A stretch of 32,027 nt of DNA from a virus, in IMG/VR virus record IMGVR_UViG_3300025087_000236, positions 1 through 32,027 of that record, one strand, 5' to 3'. Shown here piece after piece: positions 18,363-24,693 of this stretch. The stretch's first letter is position 1. Every line of letters starts with the position of its first letter. Below the pieces are notes generated by a model. The model did no database searches and was not told the origin of the DNA. It worked only from the letters and a program-made list of their open reading frames with translations. The position numbers and the translations under genes are program-made.

Positions 18363-19820
18363 ATGAAAAAACTTTTTTACGCATTAATTATATTATTAGT
18401 CCCCCTAACGACATGGGCAGCTTCGCAGAGTCATTATGGAATATTGGATCAGACGGGTACATCTGGCAGTTTATACGGTACTGGAGTAGATGGTGCATTA
18501 ACTGACAAGGCAACTGATAGTGATGCAACTACCATTACTCAGACTAATGCTACAACACCAACTGATAATGTGACGCTCCGAGCAACCGGTAACGTAGCAA
18601 TCAATAATGCTATAACTATAGGCAAACAGACAGGGCAAGCAAGGGGATCGTTCCCTACTACGCATGGCAGTCCTGGTATAGATATTAGTGCTGTTCTTGT
18701 GACTATTGGCAGCAAAGGTATTCCCCAGCCTATGACTCCTGGTGGAGCGACAGCCTCAATGAATGGAGGCCGCCTACAAATCCTCTCAGGTGGCACGGTT
18801 GATGTAAGTGGGACAATTACTTCTGTGGGCACGAATGTCGTCTCAGAGGGAGGTGGCGGTGGAGGTCTTGTCATAATTATCGCCAAAACCTCTATTACTG
18901 GTGCTTCTGCTATTGATGTAGCAGGGGCGACTGGCCACGCAACGGCAGCAGCAAAGGGGGGATCTGGCTCATATTCTGGGGAACCTGGGGGCCATGCAGG
19001 TATTGGCGGTAGTGGGGGAGGAGGAGCATATAATGGTGGAGTTGGCGGTTCAGGGGGAGCTGGATTTATTGTAGGCTTGGCTGGTGGCACTAATTCCGGA
19101 GGAGGTGGGGCTGGAGGAGGGAGTTTAGATATTGCTGGGTCAAACAGCGATGGCGATGGCCTCAGTGGTGGGGCTGGAGGAGCATGTGGAGACAAATGTT
19201 TAAACCGCTATATTGGTTTAGTTATGTCGCCTCAAAAAGCAAGTCCTACTGATGCTACAGCGGGCACAACTGGTACTGGAGACAATGCTGGTACAGGAGG
19301 AGGGGCAGGTGCTAACGGAGGTGGCGGAGGGGGAGGGGGTCGTGGTGACACGACTCCTGGAGTAGGTGGAAATGGTGGAGATATTGGATCAGGTGGGGGA
19401 GGTGGAGGATATTCAAACGGTGATGGCGGAGTGGGAGCTAATGGCAATGCTTATATGTATGTTCTTTCATCTCCTTCCATTTATGCTGGACTTCCAGGTG
19501 GTCAGGGTGGGGGGGGAGGTGGAGCAGCGTCGCAGGGAAGTGGCGCAAAAACCGGAGGGGCAGGAGGAACTGGTGCTACATTTGTGACAGCATTGGTAGC
19601 AACAACAGGTGCAGGCACAGGAGGAAACGGAGCTGATGGTAGCCAACCGACTGGAAATAGTGGTGGAAATGGTGGAGATGGTGGCAACGGTGGCGGTGCG
19701 GCAGGTCTTGTTCTTTTGATTTCTCCATCAATTACCTATAATGGCACTGTAACTGGCAGATTGGTAAAAATTGAAGGAGGGGCGGCTTTAGATTTTATCT
19801 TGGGATATGATGTAAGATAA
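18363..19820 (+). CDS. Glycine-rich adhesin-like protein with signal peptide
   Basis: A 485-residue protein behind AAAAGGAG. Residues 1-20 form a clear signal peptide (MKKLFYALIILLVPLTTWAA). Residues 30-160 are Thr/Ser/Gly-rich beta-prone sequence. From about residue 160 to 460 the protein is dominated by glycine runs broken by Ala, Asn, Ser and Thr (GGSGGGGAYNGGVGGSGGAG, NGGGGGGGGRGDTTPGVGGN), with hydrophobic strands between. Such blocks resemble polyglycine-II sandwich domains, as in T-even gp38-type tip adhesins and some ice-binding proteins. The end, GRLVKIEGGAALDFILGYDV, is non-repetitive. As the last gene of the tail operon it may be the fibre tip or an exported surface protein. Confidence 0.7.
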   Translation: MKKLFYALIILLVPLTTWAASQSHYGILDQTGTSGSLYGTGVDGALTDKATDSDATTITQTNATTPTDNVTLRATGNVAINNAITIGKQTGQARGSFPTTHGSPGIDISAVLVTIGSKGIPQPMTPGGATASMNGGRLQILSGGTVDVSGTITSVGTNVVSEGGGGGGLVIIIAKTSITGASAIDVAGATGHATAAAKGGSGSYSGEPGGHAGIGGSGGGGAYNGGVGGSGGAGFIVGLAGGTNSGGGGAGGGSLDIAGSNSDGDGLSGGAGGACGDKCLNRYIGLVMSPQKASPTDATAGTTGTGDNAGTGGGAGANGGGGGGGGRGDTTPGVGGNGGDIGSGGGGGGYSNGDGGVGANGNAYMYVLSSPSIYAGLPGGQGGGGGGAASQGSGAKTGGAGGTGATFVTALVATTGAGTGGNGADGSQPTGNSGGNGGDGGNGGGAAGLVLLISPSITYNGTVTGRLVKIEGGAALDFILGYDVR

Positions 19821-19947
19821 GAGAAAAAAGGGCGATATATTGTCTAATATGATTTAATATCACCTGTGAAAATACGGAAAAACACGAATTGGCAATGATT
19901 ATTATATAAATAATATTACGTAATTACACATATAGGTTGTTTATTAA
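19821..19947 (+). other. AT-rich non-coding stretch beside the attachment core
   Basis: No ORF or clear terminator is seen. The stretch is strongly AT-rich with a tract of alternating A and T near 19897-19914 and a perfect 10-base palindrome ATTACGTAAT at 19915-19924. Its position next to a tRNA 3' half fits an attP arm with integrase- or IHF-binding sites, but no specific site can be assigned. Confidence 0.4.
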
Positions 19948-19997
19948 ACTGCTTTGGGAGCAGGATGTCGTAGGTTCAAATCCTACCGCCCCGACCA
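19948..19997 (+). other. 3' half of tRNA-Pro(UGG): attachment-site core
   Basis: The 50 bases read as the second half of a proline tRNA: anticodon arm ACTGC-TTTGGGA-GCAGG (anticodon TGG at 19955-19957, four pairs plus an A-G mismatch), variable region, T arm GTAGG-TTCAAAT-CCTAC, acceptor strand CGCCCCG, discriminator A and encoded CCA. No 5' half (which would end its acceptor with CGGGGCG) precedes it, so it is not a complete tRNA gene. A 3' tRNA fragment next to an integrase relic is the usual look of an attP core or an att scar for a tRNA-Pro integration site. Confidence 0.85.
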
Positions 19998-20003
19998 ATA
20001 ATA

Positions 20004-20226
20004 TCAAGAGGTTGGCGAGTTGTCGTCAACCCCTTTTTCGTCTGATCTAATGTTTTCGTCTAATATTTCCGGGTAAAGCGACGGGATCGACAATGCTTTC
20101 TTGGCTTGCAGGTCGTCCACTAAGTGCGCGCGCCTGATGGCCGACCCTCTGGGCCAGTTCCAGGATGTTGGCGCCTTCCTTCAGGGCATGGGTAATGAAA
20201 AAGTGCCGAATATTAATCCGTGATTT
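20004..20226 (-). pseudogene. Tyrosine recombinase (integrase) C-terminal relic
   Basis: Read on the minus strand, the sequence gives RINIRHFFITHALKEGANIL then ELAQRVGHQ, the RHxFxTHxLxxG...LGH box of tyrosine recombinases. Just past that box, near 20124-20134, the meaningful frame shifts: the next frame reads AHLVDDLQAKKALSIPSLYP and on to a stop at 20004-20006, like the C-terminal tail after the catalytic tyrosine. The short piece that would carry the tyrosine is missing and the N-terminal two thirds of the gene is absent (stop at 20227-20229, then AT-rich non-coding DNA). It ends seven bases from the tRNA fragment, the expected place for an integrase beside its att site. It cannot encode an active enzyme. 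Confidence 0.8.
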
Positions 20227-20307
20227 TTATAAATCATACCCTGAAACCTTCCCCAAAATATCAGTTTTATCCCTATATTAAAAGTTTCAATTAAAAATGA
20301 AAAAAGC

Positions 20308-20336
20308 TTGACTTTGCCTATTTCATCATTTATATT
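20308..20336 (+). promoter_or_regulatory. Strong sigma70-type promoter for the early operon
   Basis: TTGACT at 20308-20313 and TATATT at 20331-20336 are separated by exactly 17 bases in an AT-rich stretch. Transcription would start about 20 bases upstream of the HTH gene at 20366 and run through the early operon. No clear operator repeat is visible around it. Confidence 0.8.
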
Positions 20337-20365
20337 TGTATCATAACCAAGAGGCAGGGTGGCAT

Positions 20366-20575
20366 ATGAAACAATTTCAATTCAAAAAAATTAAGGAGTT
20401 TCGGGAAGCGGCAGGCGTTAAACAGGCCGAGCTTGCTGGAAAGATCGGCGTTCCCGCCCGGCAGCTCTGGGAATGGGAACATAGAAGCGACGACCGCAGC
20501 CTTACCACTCTTTACCTGGGGAAACTCGCAGATGCCCTGGGCAAGCGGACGGATGATTTCTTTATAGAGACATAA
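20366..20575 (+). CDS. Cro/CI-type (XRE family) HTH regulator
   Basis: A 69-residue protein starting at ATG 20366; the frame is open slightly further upstream but that would overlap the promoter. It has the single-domain helix-turn-helix layout: FKKIKEFREAAGVKQAELAG, then KIGVPARQLWEWEH as turn and recognition helix, followed by LYLGKLADALGKRTDDFFIE. Proteins of this size act as Cro-like or repressor-like DNA-binding dimers. It is the first gene behind the promoter at 20308, so it may regulate its own operon. There is no divergent repressor gene here. Confidence 0.85.
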   Translation: MKQFQFKKIKEFREAAGVKQAELAGKIGVPARQLWEWEHRSDDRSLTTLYLGKLADALGKRTDDFFIET

Positions 20576-20655
20576 ACGCTGAGATCAGGAAGGACGGTAG
20601 CATGTGGTTTGAGAGGGAGGGAGTCAAGTGCAGACTTCAGTAGGGAGGGACGAGC

Positions 20656-20745
20656 ATGGCAATCTTTAGAATATTTTCCACAGTGCTGACCTATGAAATT
20701 CTTTGTGGCGAGGTCGTCTATATCGCCTGGGGGTTGATCCTATGA
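20656..20745 (+). CDS. Tiny hydrophobic peptide, 29 residues
   Basis: ATG 20656 lies six bases behind AGGGAGGGA. The peptide MAIFRIFSTVLTYEILCGEV continues for nine residues, is hydrophobic and could insert in a membrane. Its TGA overlaps the next ATG (ATGA at 20742-20745), a sign of translational coupling and support for its being translated. Function unknown. Confidence 0.45.
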   Translation: MAIFRIFSTVLTYEILCGEVVYIAWGLIL

Positions 20746-20897
20746 TCGATTATGAAGGCACAGAATGGGATGCCCCAAAAGAGGCAGATCTGAGGGACTG
20801 GGCAACGGAACTTGATCCTGCCTACCTGCCTGACGGAGATCGGGCGAAGGCGGATCATGGGGTGGAGATAAGGGAGGTGAAAAAGCATGCCTGCTAA
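20742..20897 (+). CDS. Small acidic early protein, 51 residues
   Basis: It starts at ATG 20742 in an ATGA overlap with the preceding tiny gene; upstream in-frame start codons lack this arrangement. The protein is acidic in its first half (DYEGTEWDAPKEADLRDW) and ends with basic residues. The last codons carry the GGGAGGTGA ribosome binding site of the next gene, which it overlaps by 11 bases. No family recognised. Confidence 0.55.
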   Translation: MIDYEGTEWDAPKEADLRDWATELDPAYLPDGDRAKADHGVEIREVKKHAC

Positions 20898-21063
20898 AAT
20901 GTGCAAAGACGGCCATATCGAGCATTACCGACCAACACGAGGAAGTAAGGCGCCGACTATATGTAAGCAATGCAAAAAGCCCCTTTTCAGGGCGGCTTAT
21001 TCAGACAAGCTCGATAGTGAAGGTTACCCCACACAGGAAATTATGAAAGGCGTGAAACCATGA
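20887..21063 (+). CDS. Small cysteine-containing early protein, 58 residues
   Basis: ATG 20887 lies eight bases behind a strong GGGAGGTGA. The protein is basic, with an N-terminal Cys-His segment (KMCKDGHIEHY) and a CKQCKK pair that together could bind one zinc ion. It overlaps its neighbours at both ends (11 bases upstream, ATGA downstream), as in compact phage early operons. Function unknown. Confidence 0.6.
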   Translation: MPAKMCKDGHIEHYRPTRGSKAPTICKQCKKPLFRAAYSDKLDSEGYPTQEIMKGVKP

Positions 21064-21239
21064 GAGCACCGGAGGAAACAGAATTCAAGGGTTACCCCGT
21101 GATTAAAATTTACACGGGGAAGGAATACAACGGAGAGGAAGAATACATCACATTGGGCGTTAGGAAGGCCCGGGCGATCGCCGATAATATCGACTATATT
21201 TATCGGTTCGTTGCCAAACACGACGCAAAAGGAGGCTAA
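21060..21239 (+). CDS. Small early protein, 59 residues
   Basis: It starts in an ATGA overlap at 21060. The sequence has a beta-strand-like opening (YPVIKIYTGKEYNGEEEYIT) and a helix (VRKARAIADNIDYIYRFVAK), a simple strand-helix layout typical of small phage early proteins. Its final codons (AAAGGAGGC) form the ribosome binding site of the next gene. No family recognised. Confidence 0.6.
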   Translation: MRAPEETEFKGYPVIKIYTGKEYNGEEEYITLGVRKARAIADNIDYIYRFVAKHDAKGG

Positions 21240-21240
21240 A

Positions 21241-22560
21241 ATGATGGAGAAGAATCCGACCAAAACACAGACACAGGCACCACCGCGGCAGGCGGCAACA
21301 CCCATGAACCAACAGCAAACCCCACCGCCTGTGGCAATGATCACGCCCTCGATGGCCCTCAACACCATCAAGGAAAAATTTCCGGAAGAGGCGGCTATTT
21401 TGGCGGCGGTATGTAAGAACAATATCGTCTCCCTGGGGACCGACGAGGCTTTTACCCTGCGGGACAACGCAGGGGAAATACGGGCGTATAAACAGCGCCT
21501 GCACCTCTCGCAAAGGGAAGGGACGCTGATTCAGCCAGTTCCCGGCGGTCCTTTTGCTCTCAGCGCACAAGGATATGAGGTGTGGCAGGAGAAGGCTGGC
21601 GCTTGCGTTATTTTCCCGTCCGAGGTCCTTGTTGATGGCAAATGGCAACAAAATCCTTCCGTCGTCAGGGATGAGAAAAACCGGCGCATCCTGGCGATCT
21701 ACGCCCGCGCCGTCGCATTCAGATTCAGCGACAAGGGCATACCGATGGTGTCGGATTGGACAACAATCTTCGACACGCCCTCTTACCGGCTTATTGACCT
21801 CCTGGCAAAAGCCAAAAATCTGCCCCAGGCGTTCAGACTTCTTCCGGCTGAGATGAAACCTGAGATTACGGAGGAAGGCGGCAGGCAAGCGACGTGGGCA
21901 GTTTATCCTTTCGACGAGTCCACCAACTTGTGGGTCAATACAGCCCACAATGAGGCTTTACAGTGGTTTTCGCAGATCCTTAATAGGGAGAAGAAAGCCA
22001 TTGATTTCGCGCAGACTTTCGCGAAGCGTAACAGCTTGAAGCATCTGTCCGGCCTTCAGAAAGCTCCTGGTCCCGAGTGGGATATCCCCGTGCTTTGTTG
22101 GCGACCTACAGGTGGCAATATTATCAAATGGGATGCCACTCAATATGTGCAGCTCCAGGAGCGCGTAGGGAAGATGATCAGTGGAGATCGGCGGGAATTT
22201 GCTGAGATGGCTCTTCAAGCCGGGACAGAACGCACCTCTGAGGATGAGGCGGCAGATGTCGTTATGCAGGAAACCGATCCTGAAGACCAAGCGCTTGATG
22301 CAGCGAGGGAAATACCGAACGGCAAGCCCCTGGAAGGGCATGGCGGGGTAAATGGGGGAAAACCTTCAACCGTCAAACTAACGACAGAAGAAGAAAAACT
22401 TTACGCAAATTTGACCGTCGCCATCAAGGAATTCCCGAGGGAATTCGCGACGGCCTGTAAGCAGCTCGGCATCAAAGTCCTCTCGCCCGAGCAATACGCG
22501 GTTGAGACGGCACGAGACATGTTTGCCGTCATCAATAGTTTGGTTGATGCACAATCATAA
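21241..22560 (+). CDS. Unrecognised 439-residue early protein, possible recombination partner
   Basis: It starts at ATG 21241 behind GGAGG; the Gln/Pro-rich first 40 residues look disordered. The core (residues about 45-300) is mixed and well folded in appearance, with segments such as RRILAIYARAVAFRFSDKGI and TPSYRLIDLLAKAKNLPQAF; an acidic linker follows near 345-370 and a C-terminal helical part (LTTEEEKLYANLTVAIKEFP). It is upstream of SbcC-like ATPase genes, separated only by an HNH insert, so it may serve DNA recombination or repair, for example as a single-strand annealing protein. No RecT, Erf or Sak motif could be confirmed, so the function is left open. Confidence 0.6.
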   Translation: MMEKNPTKTQTQAPPRQAATPMNQQQTPPPVAMITPSMALNTIKEKFPEEAAILAAVCKNNIVSLGTDEAFTLRDNAGEIRAYKQRLHLSQREGTLIQPVPGGPFALSAQGYEVWQEKAGACVIFPSEVLVDGKWQQNPSVVRDEKNRRILAIYARAVAFRFSDKGIPMVSDWTTIFDTPSYRLIDLLAKAKNLPQAFRLLPAEMKPEITEEGGRQATWAVYPFDESTNLWVNTAHNEALQWFSQILNREKKAIDFAQTFAKRNSLKHLSGLQKAPGPEWDIPVLCWRPTGGNIIKWDATQYVQLQERVGKMISGDRREFAEMALQAGTERTSEDEAADVVMQETDPEDQALDAAREIPNGKPLEGHGGVNGGKPSTVKLTTEEEKLYANLTVAIKEFPREFATACKQLGIKVLSPEQYAVETARDMFAVINSLVDAQS

Positions 22561-22572
22561 AAGGGTAAGGCC

Positions 22573-23124
22573 ATGGCAGCAATATTTTGTGGTTGTGGGT
22601 GCGGTGAAATAACTAACATATCCACACAAAATAGTTCTAAAGGTTTAGTTAAGGGTGAACCTTATAGGTTTATTAGGGGCCATTGTAACCGAGGAAGAAA
22701 ACCTGGTAATTGGAAAGGTGGGAAGACCCTAACTTATAATGGGTATATATTAGTAAGAGAGGCAGGAAGAACAGAATATGAACATCGTCTGATTGCCGGA
22801 AAGGTATTAGGACGAAAACTTCCTGAACTCGTAGTTGTTCACCACCATGGAGGAAAGAGGTCTCATAATAACGGTAATCTTGTAATCTGTCAAGATGCTG
22901 CCTACCACCATCTTTTACATGTTCAAACTCAAGCGTTTTTAAGTTGCGGGAACGCTTTCTATCGAAAATGTACTTACTGCAAAAAATATGGTGATCCTAA
23001 TGATATGAAGTCCCGGCATAGCCATTGTCGAAAAAATGGCGAAAAAACATACTTTCACGCAACGTGCAGAAACGCATATGCCCGGGAATACAAAAAGTTA
23101 AGGAGGAACACACATGAACATTAG
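22573..23124 (+). CDS. HNH homing-type endonuclease (second copy type)
   Basis: A 183-residue Cys/His-rich basic protein. Seen: an N-terminal CGCGCGE cluster with a later HCNRGRKPGNWKGGKT; a central HNH core YEHRLIAGKVLGRKLPE followed by VVVHHHGGKRSHNNGNLVIC and YHHLLH; and a C-terminal zinc-finger-like part (CTYCKKYG ... SHCRKNG ... HATC). It has no resemblance in its core to the HNH gene at 4187, so two different elements invaded this genome. It is more AT-rich than its neighbours. It overlaps the next gene by 11 bases and its end carries that gene's AGGAGG site. Confidence 0.85.
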   Translation: MAAIFCGCGCGEITNISTQNSSKGLVKGEPYRFIRGHCNRGRKPGNWKGGKTLTYNGYILVREAGRTEYEHRLIAGKVLGRKLPELVVVHHHGGKRSHNNGNLVICQDAAYHHLLHVQTQAFLSCGNAFYRKCTYCKKYGDPNDMKSRHSHCRKNGEKTYFHATCRNAYAREYKKLRRNTHEH

Positions 23125-24106
23125 TGCAATAACTGCTACAAATTTCAAGGGTCTGACATTTGAGCAGCCCCTTGAAAAACAGAACCTTTTCCTCGGCCCT
23201 AACGGCGCCGGGAAGAGCGCCCGGACACAGGCCATGCTCTTTGCAATCATGGGATATGTGCCGGGTGTGGGAAAGACAAATGCCGACATATTGGATGCCC
23301 TGGGCGATGGAAACAAGCTTATGGCGGGTGCCAAGATCGGAAATTATCAGTTCAACCGTGCCCTTGTGCGCAATGGCGAGGGCAAGGTTTCCATGGGTTA
23401 CAGCGTCAACGGAAAGCGTTTTTCTGAAGCATTATTTGCCCAAACGATGGGCGAGGCTAAAGCGCCGAAGATCATTGATTTGTCGATTTTCCTGAAGCTC
23501 AGCGACCAGAAAAAGATTGACTATATTTTCGATCTCTATCCGCCTGCGGGCAACGTCGAGAAAATCCTCGATGACATCGCAAAAGTGCAGCAAAGAATCA
23601 GTGTGCTAAAGAAAAAGGCCGAATCGGAGGAGGAGGCCGCGGCGCGGATGACAACGGCAAGATCTCAATTACAGTTGCCCCCGGGCAGCCTTGCGGAAAC
23701 GGACGCGGCGATAAACGAGACCGAAGAAAAGCTTGCCACGGCTAAGGAAGAGTTGATCCGAGAGCAAGAGGCGGAGAAACAACGGATCAAGGAGGCTGAG
23801 GCGGCAGCAAAGGCGCAACAGGAAACGGCGACGGCAAAAACATCGCCCGCGCAGGAACTGCCGAAAACGCGCGACTTCGGAACCCATATCTTCAAGGATG
23901 GAAAATTAAAGCAATCCCCGGGAAAATCCTCTGAGCCTATAGCAGGCATTCCGAATGCTATGGCGCCCACGGCACAATGCACAGATTCGCGAGCTTCGAT
24001 CCAAGCCATACTTAATGCCCTCAATGCGGTGGGTTGCTCGACCTGTGCGGCACGGCTCGTGGCGGTTCGGGAACTGCGAAAATTTCAGGAGGTGAATCAT
24101 GGATAA
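23114..24106 (+). CDS. SbcC/Rad50/RecF-like ATPase, N-terminal half
   Basis: A 330-residue protein. The N-terminus has the layout of SMC-type ATPases: ITATNFKGLTFEQPLEKQNL, then the Walker A motif FLGPNGAGKS at about residues 33-42. A globular lobe follows, then a Glu/Ala-rich coiled coil at about residues 180-240. Close to the C-terminus is a CxxC pair (NAVGCSTCAARL, C308 and C311) reminiscent of a Rad50 zinc hook. The ABC signature and Walker B motif are absent here but present in the next gene, which overlaps it by eight bases and lies in a different frame. The pair probably forms one ATPase acting on DNA ends during recombination or replication. Confidence 0.8.
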   Translation: MNISAITATNFKGLTFEQPLEKQNLFLGPNGAGKSARTQAMLFAIMGYVPGVGKTNADILDALGDGNKLMAGAKIGNYQFNRALVRNGEGKVSMGYSVNGKRFSEALFAQTMGEAKAPKIIDLSIFLKLSDQKKIDYIFDLYPPAGNVEKILDDIAKVQQRISVLKKKAESEEEAAARMTTARSQLQLPPGSLAETDAAINETEEKLATAKEELIREQEAEKQRIKEAEAAAKAQQETATAKTSPAQELPKTRDFGTHIFKDGKLKQSPGKSSEPIAGIPNAMAPTAQCTDSRASIQAILNALNAVGCSTCAARLVAVRELRKFQEVNHG

Positions 24107-24656
24107 CGCGATCCAGGAACAAAAGGACTACATAACAGGGCTACAGGCGCATCTACGGGACCTGCGCGGCCAGCGCGACCTTTTTATTAAGGCATCCTCC
24201 ATGCAGGAACAAACTGAAAAGCTCCGCCAGGAGGCCGAAAAAAGCCGTACCGATCTGGACGGCGCCAAGAAGGAATTGGCATCCCTCCAGGAGAAAAAAC
24301 GGCAGGCGATCCAGGGCACGGCGGACAGCTTTGTAGGCAAAATCAACGCTCATCTTCCCACGGGAGAGGCGACTTTCCGTATTGAAGATGACGGTGCCGT
24401 GTTCATCGGGCTGAAGGAGGACGGCAGGGAAAGACCCTACGAGGGACTGTCAGGCGGCGAGAAGATCCTATTTAATAGTGCGCTTGTCGCGGCCTTGGGG
24501 GCGATGTTTGTGATTGTGGAGGGGGCGGAGTGCGATGATGCTAACTTGGCAAGGATGATGGAGAAATATGCGGCGTCACAGCTTCAGGTCATACTCTCGA
24601 CGTGCCATAGCCCGAGCAAGGTCGGGGATGCATGGAAGGCGGTGGAACTATGTTAG
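24099..24656 (+). CDS. SbcC/Rad50-like ATPase, C-terminal half
   Basis: A 185-residue protein with its own GGAGGTG ribosome binding site inside the previous gene. Residues 1-75 are charged coiled coil. The C-terminal lobe has FRIEDDGAVFIGLKEDGR, the ABC signature LSGGEKILFNSALVAALG near residue 122, and a Walker B-like strand MFVIVEGAECDD in which the usual Asp-Glu pair is altered, followed by QLQVILSTCHSP as the H-loop strand. It lacks Walker A, so it should need the preceding protein for ATP hydrolysis, giving a split head ATPase. Confidence 0.8.
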   Translation: MDNAIQEQKDYITGLQAHLRDLRGQRDLFIKASSMQEQTEKLRQEAEKSRTDLDGAKKELASLQEKKRQAIQGTADSFVGKINAHLPTGEATFRIEDDGAVFIGLKEDGRERPYEGLSGGEKILFNSALVAALGAMFVIVEGAECDDANLARMMEKYAASQLQVILSTCHSPSKVGDAWKAVELC

Positions 24657-24693
24657 CACTTTTACCGCTTCTCCTAAATCTCAGAGGTGAATT

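Noticed and set aside
18539-19195. Long proline-rich ORF on the minus strand under the Gly-rich gene
   Set aside because: Its prolines are the reverse complement of glycine codons; no ribosome binding site or family supports it. The same holds for the ORFs at 19232-19447 and 19502-19687.
15840-19820. Diversity-generating retroelement, as in BPP-1 phage
   Set aside because: The capsid is BPP-1-like, but no reverse transcriptase, template repeat or variable C-type lectin repeat is seen near the fibre genes.
19948-19997. A complete tRNA-Pro gene
   Set aside because: Only the anticodon arm to CCA is present; no D arm or 5' acceptor strand precedes it.
20576-20655. attC-like start TAAACGCTGAG after the HTH gene and a 13-codon ORF at 20602
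   Set aside because: There is no matching GTTA box or stem, and the 13-residue ORF has no support beyond a weak AAGGA.
21241-22560. RecT-type annealing protein call
   Set aside because: Context suggests it, but no recognisable RecT, Erf or Sak motif could be seen, so it is left as unknown.
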